34,084 nt of DNA, taken from Chitinivorax sp. B. Lineage in GTDB: Bacteria; Pseudomonadota; Gammaproteobacteria; Burkholderiales; SCOH01. Within the stretch, counting starts at the first letter, position 1; every line of letters starts with the position of its first letter. The notes below the pieces were generated by a model that did no database searches, was not told where the DNA came from, and saw only the letters and a list, made by a program, of their open reading frames with translations. Where the stretch lies: the NCBI RefSeq assembly GCF_005503445.1, contig NZ_SCOH01000011.1, forward strand, positions 1-34,084. The letters are read 5' to 3'. Below, in pieces: positions 1 through 7,927 of this stretch. Made by a program: the position numbers and the translations under genes.

Positions 1-345
1 TTCTTCACACTCTGCGCGTCCACGATCAAGAACCTGCTGCAGGCGTTGCGCCCCCGTTTCTCGCGGGCCGCGCCAACCTGATTTTTTAAGCGCCTGCTCC
101 AGCAGGCTACCACCCTCACGTGGCTCGCTCCAGATGGTGAAATAGGAATGTACTGTCCGCCATTTTGGAAAAGCATCAGGTAACATCCGCCACTGACAGC
201 CACTTCTGAGCAAATACAGGACCGCGCAAAAGACCTCATACAAATCAATGCGGCGTGGGCTGGTCTTCTTACGGGCACTTTCCAGTAATGGCCGGATCAC
301 TTCAAATTGGGCACGACTAATGTCGCTCGGGTAGCTTTTTCTCAT
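1..345 (-). CDS. IS5-family transposase, N-terminal part, frame disrupted
   Basis: From ATG at 345 the frame encodes a typical IS5-family transposase start (MRKSYPSDISRAQF, then the CQWRMLPDAFPKW region). The family sequence then continues in a different frame: after LLEQALK the expected NQVGAAR and FLIVDAQSVKN (which contains the first catalytic Asp of the DDE triad) are read only after a +1 (equivalently -2) change at a run of six A on the coding strand (82-87). With five A the frame would be continuous. The zero frame stays open to the window edge but encodes unrelated residues. The change could be a 1-nt insertion, or slippage on the A run that yields a fusion protein. The coding sequence is truncated by the window at position 1. 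Confidence 0.8.
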   Translation of the reverse strand, partial: MRKSYPSDISRAQFEVIRPLLESARKKTSPRRIDLYEVFCAVLYLLRSGCQWRMLPDAFPKWRTVHSYFTIWSEPREGGSLLEQALKKSGWRGPRETGAQRLQQVLDRGRAECEE

Positions 346-394
346 CTCCCAAGTGTCTCACATTCAACCAATCACAAAGACTTTGAACAGGCTC
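1..394 (-). mobile_element. IS5-type insertion sequence, partial (one end only)
   Basis: This is one end of an insertion sequence whose remainder lies beyond the left edge of the window. Read on the minus strand, the outer terminus is GAGCCTGTTCAAAG starting at 394, followed after about 50 bp by a transposase start codon at 345. The flanking bases 395-397 are TAA, a plausible 3-bp target duplication of the TNA kind known in parts of the IS5 family; the second copy is outside the window, so this is unproven. The same terminus (TTGAACAGGCTCTAA, 383-397) recurs exactly at 26435-26449 and in degenerate form at 18618-18632, at the ends of two short elements. The IS lies only about 50 bp beyond the stop codon of the last gene of the signalling operon. 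Confidence 0.82.
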
Positions 395-408
395 TAAGAC
401 GCGGCGGA

Positions 409-424
409 CCGTGTCAGGACACGG
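409..424 (-). terminator. Hairpin just beyond the signalling operon, possible weak terminator
   Basis: CCGTGTC (409-415) and GACACGG (418-424) form a perfect 7-bp inverted repeat with a two-base centre, 23 bp past the stop codon of the last operon gene. No T-tract follows in the direction of transcription. Within 15 bp the DNA passes into the insertion sequence at 394-397. It may be a terminator stem whose downstream part was altered by the insertion, or just a chance palindrome. Confidence 0.3.
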
Positions 425-447
425 GCACCGGCAGCAACATCCGTCAT

Positions 448-2676
448 TCAAATCATGGTGGGCTGCGCCATGTCCCGACGCTGCCGACAGTACTCAAAGG
501 CGCGGCGGATTTCGGCGCGTAGTTGATCGTCTTCCCATGGCTTGGACAAGAAACGGAAGACCTCGCCACGGTTGATGGCATCTCTCACAGCATGAAAGTC
601 ACATTGGGCGGACAGGATCATGCGCACCGTATCCGGGTGGATACGCTTAACCTTGGCCAGCAGGTCGGTACCGGACATGGTCGGCATGCGCTGGTCGGAC
701 AACACCACATCCACCTCATGCTCCGCCATGATCAACAAGGCCTCAGCCCCGCTGCTGGCAGTAAAGATCTGGTACCCCTCGTGCCGCAATACCCGTTGTA
801 ATGCCTGCAGAATGAACGGCTCATCGTCGACCAGCAGCAGCGCCCGCATCAATTGTGGGTGACGCGTATCCAGCTGTAGCCGCTTGCCGGCTTTCAACAT
901 GTCGGTAAAGCCACCTTCGCTGATCGGCTTGGAAAACAGATAGCCCTGCAACATGTCACACCCACAACGACGCAGGTAAGCCAGCTGTGCTGCCTGCTCA
1001 ATACCTTCCGCTACCACTCGCAGTGACAGGGCATGCGCCAGCGCAATGATGCCTCGCACCATGGTGGCATGGGCCACATTGTCCACAATACTCCGTACGA
1101 ATCCCTGATCGATCTTCAGCACATCCAGCGGAAACTCGTTCAGATAGGCCAACGATGAATGGCCAGTACCAAAATCATCCAGCGCGATCTGCACGCCCAA
1201 TTCGTGAATCTTGGCCAACATGGACCGAGTCAGCCCCGGATTTTGCATGGCCATGCTTTCGGTCACTTCCACCTCCAGCCAACTGGCATCAATGCGGGCC
1301 GCCTGCATGGCCTGCCCCAACAGACTGGCCAGATGCGGGCTGCGGAACTGGCGCGGCGACAGGTTGACAGCCAGTCTCACCGGACCCAGTTCACTTGCCC
1401 GCAGTCGAGCCGCGACCCGACACGCTTCGCCCAGCAACCACTCACCAATTGGTTCGATCAGGCCACTTTCCTCCGCCACGGTAATGAATTCGACCGGCGA
1501 TACCATGCTGCCATCGGCCCGCTGCCAACGCAACAGAACTTCGGCGCCGCAAATCTCGCCCGTGTGCAGGTCAACCTTCGGCTGAAAGTGCAATAGCAGC
1601 TCGTTTCGCTCCAATGCTTGCGATAACCCGGCTTCGATTTGCAGGCGACGTGCTGCTGCATCGCTACGTTCTCCTTTGGCCTGTTCGATCGCATCGCCAC
1701 CCAATGCCTTGGCAGCGTACATGGCGGCATCGGCCCGCTGCATCAACATTTCAACGGTGCTACCATGATCCGGGAACACGGCCACGCCAATACTGGCTGA
1801 CAATGGAATACTGCGTGATGGCGGCAACTGGAACGGCGGCACCAATGCTTGGCGAATACGTTCTGCCACGGTACGTGCGGCGGTATCGGATTCGACTTCT
1901 GCCAGCACGATGGCGAATTCGTCTCCGCCCAACCGGGCTACCAGATCTTCTTGCCGCAACAACTGCCGCAAACGTTCGGCAACCTGTCGCAGGATATCAT
2001 CCCCTTTCGGGTGGCCGTAAGCATCGTTGACGTGCTTGAAACGATCCACATCCAGCATCAACAACACGCATTTGTGATGATACCGCTCGGCCGAGGCCAT
2101 TGCCCAACCCAGGCGCTCCAGCAGCAGCACCCGGTTGGCCAGCCCGGTAACCGCGTCATGGGTCACTTGTCGTAATAGATTAGCCTCACGACTGAGGGAC
2201 TCGGTCACATCCTCAATCAACGCAACCAGGTGGTCTTGCCCCGACTTGGCCACCAACGGCCAGGTTGTCAACTTGAAACGTCGATGCTGGCCAGCAGGAC
2301 GATGCCCCGACAATTGCAGGGTCGCTGCGCGCGGCGATTGCAACACCTCGGTCAACAGCTTGGCGGATTCGGCGTCCAGCACGATACCTGGCAATCCACC
2401 CTGTGCGACACGCACCAACTCATCGGCCTGTGCACCCAACCGATAACGCCACGCCGGGTTGCAGTAGGTCACCGGATATCCGGCAGTACCAGACCAGATG
2501 ACGACACCATCGCGGCACCCCCCAAACCAGTAGGGCCAGGCCGATAGGGTTAGCCCTAGGGCATCCACCCGACAGGCAAACCGTGCAGCCTGCAACAGGC
2601 CAGCCCGGCGCCCGAACGCTCGTCGGCCACCTTTGACAGGTCGCTTTCCGGCGTGGGGTTTATGGCCTTTTTTCAT
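448..2676 (-). CDS. GGDEF-EAL protein with C-terminal receiver domain
   Basis: This is a 742-residue cyclic-di-GMP enzyme. Residues about 45-160 look like a degenerate PAS domain. The GGDEF domain (about 175-335) has an intact GGDEF motif at 250-254 and an RxxD inhibitory site (RQED, 241-244) exactly five residues before it. The EAL domain (about 345-595) reads EVL at 379-381, and otherwise keeps N438, E473, D500-D501, K521 and E557, which are normally needed for phosphodiesterase activity. A receiver domain fills 613-735, with acidic D617/D618, phospho-acceptor D661 and K712. A receiver at the C-terminus is unusual; GGDEF-EAL regulators normally carry it at the N-terminus. Both cyclase and hydrolase activity look possible. 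GGAG sits 7 bp before the ATG, and the gene starts 18 bp after the ATPase gene ends. It is the last gene of the operon. Confidence 0.93.
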   Translation of the reverse strand: MKKGHKPHAGKRPVKGGRRAFGRRAGLLQAARFACRVDALGLTLSAWPYWFGGCRDGVVIWSGTAGYPVTYCNPAWRYRLGAQADELVRVAQGGLPGIVLDAESAKLLTEVLQSPRAATLQLSGHRPAGQHRRFKLTTWPLVAKSGQDHLVALIEDVTESLSREANLLRQVTHDAVTGLANRVLLLERLGWAMASAERYHHKCVLLMLDVDRFKHVNDAYGHPKGDDILRQVAERLRQLLRQEDLVARLGGDEFAIVLAEVESDTAARTVAERIRQALVPPFQLPPSRSIPLSASIGVAVFPDHGSTVEMLMQRADAAMYAAKALGGDAIEQAKGERSDAAARRLQIEAGLSQALERNELLLHFQPKVDLHTGEICGAEVLLRWQRADGSMVSPVEFITVAEESGLIEPIGEWLLGEACRVAARLRASELGPVRLAVNLSPRQFRSPHLASLLGQAMQAARIDASWLEVEVTESMAMQNPGLTRSMLAKIHELGVQIALDDFGTGHSSLAYLNEFPLDVLKIDQGFVRSIVDNVAHATMVRGIIALAHALSLRVVAEGIEQAAQLAYLRRCGCDMLQGYLFSKPISEGGFTDMLKAGKRLQLDTRHPQLMRALLLVDDEPFILQALQRVLRHEGYQIFTASSGAEALLIMAEHEVDVVLSDQRMPTMSGTDLLAKVKRIHPDTVRMILSAQCDFHAVRDAINRGEVFRFLSKPWEDDQLRAEIRRAFEYCRQRRDMAQPTMI

Positions 2677-2694
2677 ACACAGTCTCCATATGGG

Positions 2695-4929
2695 TCAACT
2701 GCAGGGCCCCAAAACACGTAACACTTCATCGGCAGTGGTATGCCCCGCAACCACTTTGCGATAGCCGTCCTCCAGTAGTGACCCGGCCTCCAGCGACCGG
2801 GCATAGCGAGAAATTTCTGCTGGATTGGCGCCGCCGGCGATCAGATGACGCAAGGTATCGTCCGGCACCAGCACTTCGTATAACCCTACCCGGCCCTGGT
2901 AACCAGTTTGATGGCAACGTGTACAACCACCACCCCGGCTGGCTATTTCGGGTGCTTTGGCAAATGCCTGCCCCAGCTTGCGATAAGTGACGGGATCAAT
3001 CGGCACCCGCTGTGCGCAATAACTGCAAATACGCCTGACCAGCCGCTGAGCAATGATGCCCTCCAGTGCGGTGGCAATCACATGTGCCTTGAGGCCCAGA
3101 TCCAGCAACCGTGAAATCGTGGCAATTGCCGAATTGGTATGCAGCGTGGAATACACCAGATGCCCGGTCATCGCAGCATGAAATGCCACTTCAGCGGTGT
3201 CCAGATCACGAATCTCGCCCAGCATGATCACGTCCGGGTCTTGCCGAAGAATGGCGCGCAGCACCAACGGAAAGGTCAAGCCAATGCGTTCCTTGATCAG
3301 CACCTGGCCTGCCATGTCCATGTAGTACTCGACCGGGTCTTCGATCGTGACGTAGTTCTTGGTGGGGGTCGCACTGGTCTGCAGCATGCTGTATAGCGTA
3401 GTGGTCTTGCCGGAGCCAGTCGGCCCAGTCGCCAGCACAATGCCCTGTGGTTTTTCAACCAGCAACTTGACCTTGTCCAGATCACTGTCCGATAAACCCA
3501 GCTCCTGAATGCCAACCACGGTATTGTTGCGATCCAGGATACGCATCACCACCTTTTCGCCATTGATGGTCGGCAAGGTCGAGATACGCAGATCCACAAT
3601 GCGATTGGGCGCCTTGACGGTAATACGGCCATCCTGCGGGCGACGACGTTCGCTGATATCCAGTTCGGACATGATTTTCAAGCGCGACACCATGGATTGG
3701 TGCAGATTGTGCGGGATGTGGATCTTGTCGATCAGGATGCCATCAATACGGTAACGGACCACGACATTCTTGGTACGTGGATGGATATGAATATCGCTGG
3801 CCCCAAGGCGGATCGCCTCCAGCACGATCACATTCACCAACCGAATGGCTGGTGGCTCTTCGGTCGCATGCAACAGGTCTTCAAGCGAGGCAACTTCGTC
3901 TTCCTCGATGACGATCTCGATGCCTTCATACAACTCGGCCCCACCGACCAACGTCTGCAAATCCTCAAATGAAACGTCGGCCTCTTCCTGAACATAAGTC
4001 GCCACGATCTTCTGGCGAATTTCGCGAATGCCAGCCAGCACCGGCACCACATCCAGCCCTGAGACAAAACGCATATCGTCGATCATGCCCATATCGAGCG
4101 GATCAGCCATGGCCAGCAACAGCCGCTTGCCTTCCAGCTTCAACGGCATCACCAATTGCCGCTCGCAAAAGGCACGCGGAATCAGTTCTACCAGTAGTGG
4201 ATCGATATGCATCTCGGCCAAATCGACCTGCTCGATCAACAGATCTTTACGCAGCACTTCATGAATGGTGGCTTCAGCCACCCACCCTTTCTCCAGCAAC
4301 AGCTGCATGATGGGTTCGCGTTTGTTGAGCTGCAGCCGGTGTAGTTCCTGAACCTGGCGTTCGCTCAACAGGCCTCGTTTTGCCAGCATGATGGCCAGCT
4401 GGCTGCGGTTGCTCACCGTCATTTTGGCCAGCGCGGCGATCTCCTTTTGCTTCTTGGCAATATCCTGCTGCAGCAGCTTGTTGCGTTGAACCAGCTCATA
4501 CTGTTCCAGGGCCAGTGCTACCGTGATACGTAAGTCATCATCATTCCAAGGCTTGAGAATGAATTTGTAGACTGCCCCTTCTTTGATCGCGGCCAGTACC
4601 GCACCGGTATCTGCCTGCCCAGTCAGCATGATGCGGATCATGTCCGGCTGCATGTCTTTGGCACGCTTGAGCAGCTCACCACCCGTCATGCCCGGCATCA
4701 GATAGTCACAGATCATCAGTTGATAGGCCTGACCACGCAATTGCTCGATGGCAGCATGGCCGTTGGCTGCGGTATCGATCTGGTAGTTTTCCTGGCGGAA
4801 CACCCGTTGCAGCGCTCGCAGGACATTTTCCTCGTCATCCACCAACAACAGTCGATAGGCTGCTTTCGCCGGTACCGGGGTATCGACGGTGTCGGTACTG
4901 CCAGTGAACAGGGTTCCGTAGCGGCTCAT
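2695..4929 (-). CDS. Receiver domain fused to PilB/GspE-type pilus/secretion ATPase
   Basis: A 744-residue fusion. Residues 25-140 are a response-regulator receiver (D31/D32, phospho-acceptor D75, K126). A helical linker (about 140-185) leads to a GspE N-terminal (MshEN-like) domain (about 190-320). The hexameric type II secretion/type IV pilus ATPase domain (about 355-740) has Walker A GPTGSGKT at 502-509, a Walker B/GEIRD motif at 567-575, a His-box (TGHLVYSTLHTN, about 588-599) and the four-cysteine zinc site C635, C638, C669, C672 typical of PilB/GspE extension motors. All catalytic motifs are intact, so it is probably an active ATPase. I infer that phosphorylation of D75 gates a pilus or secretion motor. 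No pilin, secretin or inner-membrane platform gene is nearby. Its ATG overlaps the upstream kinase stop (ATGA). Confidence 0.93.
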   Translation of the reverse strand: MSRYGTLFTGSTDTVDTPVPAKAAYRLLLVDDEENVLRALQRVFRQENYQIDTAANGHAAIEQLRGQAYQLMICDYLMPGMTGGELLKRAKDMQPDMIRIMLTGQADTGAVLAAIKEGAVYKFILKPWNDDDLRITVALALEQYELVQRNKLLQQDIAKKQKEIAALAKMTVSNRSQLAIMLAKRGLLSERQVQELHRLQLNKREPIMQLLLEKGWVAEATIHEVLRKDLLIEQVDLAEMHIDPLLVELIPRAFCERQLVMPLKLEGKRLLLAMADPLDMGMIDDMRFVSGLDVVPVLAGIREIRQKIVATYVQEEADVSFEDLQTLVGGAELYEGIEIVIEEDEVASLEDLLHATEEPPAIRLVNVIVLEAIRLGASDIHIHPRTKNVVVRYRIDGILIDKIHIPHNLHQSMVSRLKIMSELDISERRRPQDGRITVKAPNRIVDLRISTLPTINGEKVVMRILDRNNTVVGIQELGLSDSDLDKVKLLVEKPQGIVLATGPTGSGKTTTLYSMLQTSATPTKNYVTIEDPVEYYMDMAGQVLIKERIGLTFPLVLRAILRQDPDVIMLGEIRDLDTAEVAFHAAMTGHLVYSTLHTNSAIATISRLLDLGLKAHVIATALEGIIAQRLVRRICSYCAQRVPIDPVTYRKLGQAFAKAPEIASRGGGCTRCHQTGYQGRVGLYEVLVPDDTLRHLIAGGANPAEISRYARSLEAGSLLEDGYRKVVAGHTTADEVLRVLGPCS

Positions 4930-6158
4930 GGCTGACCGATCACCGGGAACAGCAAGGTCACCGTGGTACCCTGTCCCGGCTCGCTGACAATGTCGATCTC
5001 ACCTTGCTGCGCCTGCATCAGGTCGCGGCATACAGTCAGGCCCAGGCCTTTACCTCTTCCAAAGGCCCAAGCAGTGAAAAATGGCTCGAAAACCCTGGCC
5101 AGCACAGCTGGCGGCATGCCGATACCGGTGTCACTGACCTGCACAGCCACCTTGTTGTCGATCACGCTGCAGCAAACCTTGATCTCCCCCCCACTTTCAG
5201 TCGCCAGCAACGCGTTATGCAGCACATGGAACAGTATCTGGTTGACCTGCCCGGGCGCCACCAGCACCTGCGGCAACGGGCCAAACTGACAGATGATCGA
5301 CAATGCCGCCGGATACTGCATGCCCAGCATTTCAATACTGAGCCGGATCGGATCACCCAGCAGCAACGGCATGGCCTCGGTGGAATCGACAGCCGAAAAA
5401 GCCTTCAAATCCTGCACGATGCGCGCCACCCGATCCAGCCCGCCGATGCTTTCCTGCACCAGATCCGTGAAATCAGGCAGCATGAAATCCAGATCATACT
5501 TGGCCAAGGCTTGATCAAAACTCAGCTTACCTTGGCGCACCTGGGTCAGACACAGCGCAATCTGCTCCAGGTAATTGAGCGCACTGTTCATGTTGCTGCG
5601 TATAAAACCGATCGGATTGTTGATCTCATGGGCCACGCCAGCAGCCAGGCCACCGACTGCCGCCAGCTTTTCTGCGGTGAATAGCTCTCGCTGCTGGGCT
5701 TCGATCACCTCAACCTGTTGCTTTACCTGTAAATCCAGTGATGTCGCCAGCTCACGATAGCGCGTTTCGGATTGTTGCAGTGCCTGTTGCTGCTCACGCA
5801 AGGTTGCGTTGTCGGTGGCCAGGGCTTCCAGATGCACCGAGGCAGCCATGCGATAACGCTGCACGCCACGCATCAGCTGAGTCAGCATGCTGGCAGTCGC
5901 AGCCAGCTTGGCCTGATTGGCCTGAGCAGCATGGAGCTGACCGATGGGTTCGAATTCCGGCGCAATAGGTATCGACCGCATCCCGTCCGGTAAGGGCGGG
6001 TTGCCCAGCAACAGCTGGCCTGTTTCATCAGTGAGCCAGCACGGGCCATCCAGCAGTGTCGACAACAGGGCAGTCAGCGGACCCGCGGGTAAATCACGCA
6101 ACAGATCCGCCAGGGTCGGGTCCTGATCGTAGCGGGCAAGTGGTGGGGCCAGGTGCAT
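4926..6158 (-). CDS. Soluble sensor histidine kinase
   Basis: A 410-residue kinase without membrane segments. The N-terminal 80 residues resemble a small PAS-like sensing module (LLDGPCWLTDETGQLLLGN). A long coiled coil (about 105-160) leads to an H-box with phospho-acceptor H177 in [14 protein letters not shown]. The HATPase domain (about 290-408) has the N-box (HNALLAT), G1 (VSDTGIGMP), F-box (FEPFF) and G2 (GRGKGLGL). It is probably cytoplasmic and lies between the MglA-like GTPase gene (3 bp upstream) and the REC-ATPase gene (4-bp overlap downstream), which makes the ATPase receiver an attractive phosphorylation target by position. The H-box is nearly identical to those of the three other kinases of the operon, suggesting duplication. 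Confidence 0.92.
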   Translation of the reverse strand: MHLAPPLARYDQDPTLADLLRDLPAGPLTALLSTLLDGPCWLTDETGQLLLGNPPLPDGMRSIPIAPEFEPIGQLHAAQANQAKLAATASMLTQLMRGVQRYRMAASVHLEALATDNATLREQQQALQQSETRYRELATSLDLQVKQQVEVIEAQQRELFTAEKLAAVGGLAAGVAHEINNPIGFIRSNMNSALNYLEQIALCLTQVRQGKLSFDQALAKYDLDFMLPDFTDLVQESIGGLDRVARIVQDLKAFSAVDSTEAMPLLLGDPIRLSIEMLGMQYPAALSIICQFGPLPQVLVAPGQVNQILFHVLHNALLATESGGEIKVCCSVIDNKVAVQVSDTGIGMPPAVLARVFEPFFTAWAFGRGKGLGLTVCRDLMQAQQGEIDIVSEPGQGTTVTLLFPVIGQP

Positions 6159-6161
6159 GAT

Positions 6162-6806
6162 TCAATCCATCAGGAAGGTCACGAACTGCTCGACTGATAC
6201 GCCAAATTGGGCCTGCAGTGCATGCTGCCCGTCCAATTGGCGGAAAACAGCCGGCATCAACGCCGCCAGAGTTTCTCGTACGCCCTCACCTTGTAAGGCA
6301 CTGGCCAATGACAACGGCCAAGGTGTAGCCGACCAGCGTGCATGCAGCTCGGCTTCCGGTACAATCTGTGACAGATCACGTTTATTGAACTGCACCACCA
6401 ATGGCAGTGTTTCTATATCCAGCCCGACTCGCTGCAGGTTATCAGCCAGGTTATCGAACGATTGGGCATTGTTGAGGGTTTGCGATGTTTGCGAATCCGC
6501 CACAAATACCACGCCGTCAGCCCGTGACAAGACAGCCTTGCGCGTGCTGTCGTGTGCCACCTGCCCGGGCACGGTATACAACTTGAACTTGATCAGATCC
6601 CCTGATGGCGCACGAAATCCCATCGGCAACAGATCAAAAAACAAGGTTCGGTCATGCTGCGTCTCCAGCATCATCATGTCTCCGCGGCTGGGCGGTGCTA
6701 ACAAGTCATGCAGACGGGTCAAATTGGTGGTCTTACCGCTCAGAGCCGGGCCGTAATACACCAATTTGACCGTCAACTTGCGCGCTGCTTCGTCATATTC
6801 AGCCAT
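6162..6806 (-). CDS. MglA-like small GTPase
   Basis: A 214-residue Ras-like GTPase of the MglA type. The P-loop is GPALSGKT at 19-26, the switch region includes T54, and the switch-II segment reads YTVPGQ (77-82), in which the usual Asp of DxxG is replaced, a hallmark of MglA proteins. The base-recognition motif is NKRD (141-144). MglA proteins act as nucleotide-controlled switches for cell polarity and pilus or gliding motility; that role is inferred here from family and from the neighbouring PilB-like motor. The frame also allows a TTG start at 6821, but ATG at 6806 is preferred because GCGGA lies about 6 bp before it and the TTG has no ribosome site. No MglB/Roadblock partner is encoded in the window. 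It ends 3 bp before the next kinase gene. Confidence 0.9.
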   Translation of the reverse strand: MAEYDEAARKLTVKLVYYGPALSGKTTNLTRLHDLLAPPSRGDMMMLETQHDRTLFFDLLPMGFRAPSGDLIKFKLYTVPGQVAHDSTRKAVLSRADGVVFVADSQTSQTLNNAQSFDNLADNLQRVGLDIETLPLVVQFNKRDLSQIVPEAELHARWSATPWPLSLASALQGEGVRETLAALMPAVFRQLDGQHALQAQFGVSVEQFVTFLMD

Positions 6807-6851
6807 ACGGTTTCCGCTCAAAGAGAAACTACACTGCCAACCAAGCCAAGT

Positions 6852-7433
6852 TTAGTGCAAAGGCTTGATCTCGATATGCTCCGTGGGTTCAACCTCTTCC
6901 AAGTCATCGAATATTACCGAGCCATCCTCACCCCACTTCACTTTGGTGATACCGGGCGATTCCGACTCCAGTCGACGCAACTCGGCCTCCTGTCGCGACA
7001 GCTTGCCACGCTCGACACGGATAATGTCGGCCAGCCGCTGGTTTTCCACCAGCAGGTGGCGCATCTGCAGGGCCTGATGCACCGCAGCAGTCAATTCCGC
7101 ATCTCGCCATGGTTTGCTGATGAAGCGGTAGATACCGGCTTCGTTGATCGCACTCATCAGGGCATCGAAATCCGTATAGCCCGATAGAATCATGCGTACC
7201 GCATCAGGCTGAATTTCACGGAATGCCTTGAGGAAGGCCACGCCATCCATCCCCGGCATGCGATAGTCTGAGATCACCAGCTCGAATGCCACTTCACTGG
7301 CACGTGCCAACGCTTCGCGCGGTGAAGTGAAGATTTCCACAATCGGCCCGGCATCCGCTTCCCGGGCAGCCAACAGGCGCCGAAGCGCACTCAGGATATT
7401 GGGCTCGTCATCTACCAGCAAAATACGATACAT
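6852..7433 (-). CDS. Single-domain response regulator with helical, acidic tail
   Basis: A 193-residue protein. Residues 1-125 are a receiver (D8/D9, phospho-acceptor D56 in ISDYRMPGMDG, and a SKPW lysine site). A predicted coiled coil follows (about 125-160) and then an acidic tail rich in Glu and Asp. There is no HTH, GGDEF or other output domain, so it probably works by protein contact, like CheY or PilG/PilH-type regulators. GTG at 7442 is in frame, but ATG at 7433 has GGGGTGG about 6-7 bp upstream and begins exactly at the conserved receiver strand (MYRILLVDDE). It sits directly before the MglA-like GTPase gene (45 bp), so the GTPase is a possible partner. Confidence 0.9.
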   Translation of the reverse strand: MYRILLVDDEPNILSALRRLLAAREADAGPIVEIFTSPREALARASEVAFELVISDYRMPGMDGVAFLKAFREIQPDAVRMILSGYTDFDALMSAINEAGIYRFISKPWRDAELTAAVHQALQMRHLLVENQRLADIIRVERGKLSRQEAELRRLESESPGITKVKWGEDGSVIFDDLEEVEPTEHIEIKPLH

Positions 7434-7481
7434 ACCTACCACCCCGCTTTGTCGATCAGTTGATTCCCATATTCGCCGGGC

Positions 7482-7886
7482 TCATCCCGGTGGCCGGATA
7501 CTGCGCAGTATTTCGCTCTTTTCACCCCGCAACACCCTCAGCAACTCCAGGCGTGCGCGCTCTGATGTGATGCCCTGCCCAGCCAGGTATTCGATCAGTT
7601 GCTGAAAACGGGCACGCCGCTTGAGGCCAGATTCCGACACATCCCGACGGTCTGTGAAAAAATCCATCAAGGTCGAACCGCAAATGCAGTTTCGGTAAGC
7701 CTCAACAATCACCATATCGTCGTCATCCCACGATTGCTTGAGCCCGGTCTGCCCTTCACGAATAGCACGCGTCTCGCGCAGAAAACTCTCCGGTGTCTCG
7801 AACACATGTCCACAGTTGGCACACCGCTTGGGAAACGCCGACTCAGCCAGCGCTTTCAGTCCGGCCAAAAAATCATTCACATCCAT
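7482..7886 (-). CDS. Small conserved-looking protein with CxxC and CxC cysteines
   Basis: A 134-residue cytoplasmic protein that I do not recognise as a named family. It has C22-x-x-C25 (CANCG) and C67-x-C69 (CICGS), which together could bind one zinc or another metal ion. An acidic stretch (WDDDDMVIVEAY) lies between the cysteine pairs, and a basic, mainly helical C-terminal half follows (about 80-134). There is no signal peptide or membrane segment. It is embedded between the single-domain regulator (39 bp downstream) and the REC-HD-GYP gene (41 bp upstream), so it is probably co-transcribed. An adaptor or redox/metal-sensing accessory role is possible but not shown. No function is assigned. 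Confidence 0.75.
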   Translation of the reverse strand: MDVNDFLAGLKALAESAFPKRCANCGHVFETPESFLRETRAIREGQTGLKQSWDDDDMVIVEAYRNCICGSTLMDFFTDRRDVSESGLKRRARFQQLIEYLAGQGITSERARLELLRVLRGEKSEILRSIRPPG

Positions 7887-7927
7887 GATGTCCTCCTCAT
7901 TCGCGGACCATCATTGACAGGCCATGC

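Noticed and set aside
1155-1596. Several long plus-strand frames across the signalling operon.
   Set aside because: They are antisense to strongly conserved domain sequences on the minus strand and have no recognisable motifs.
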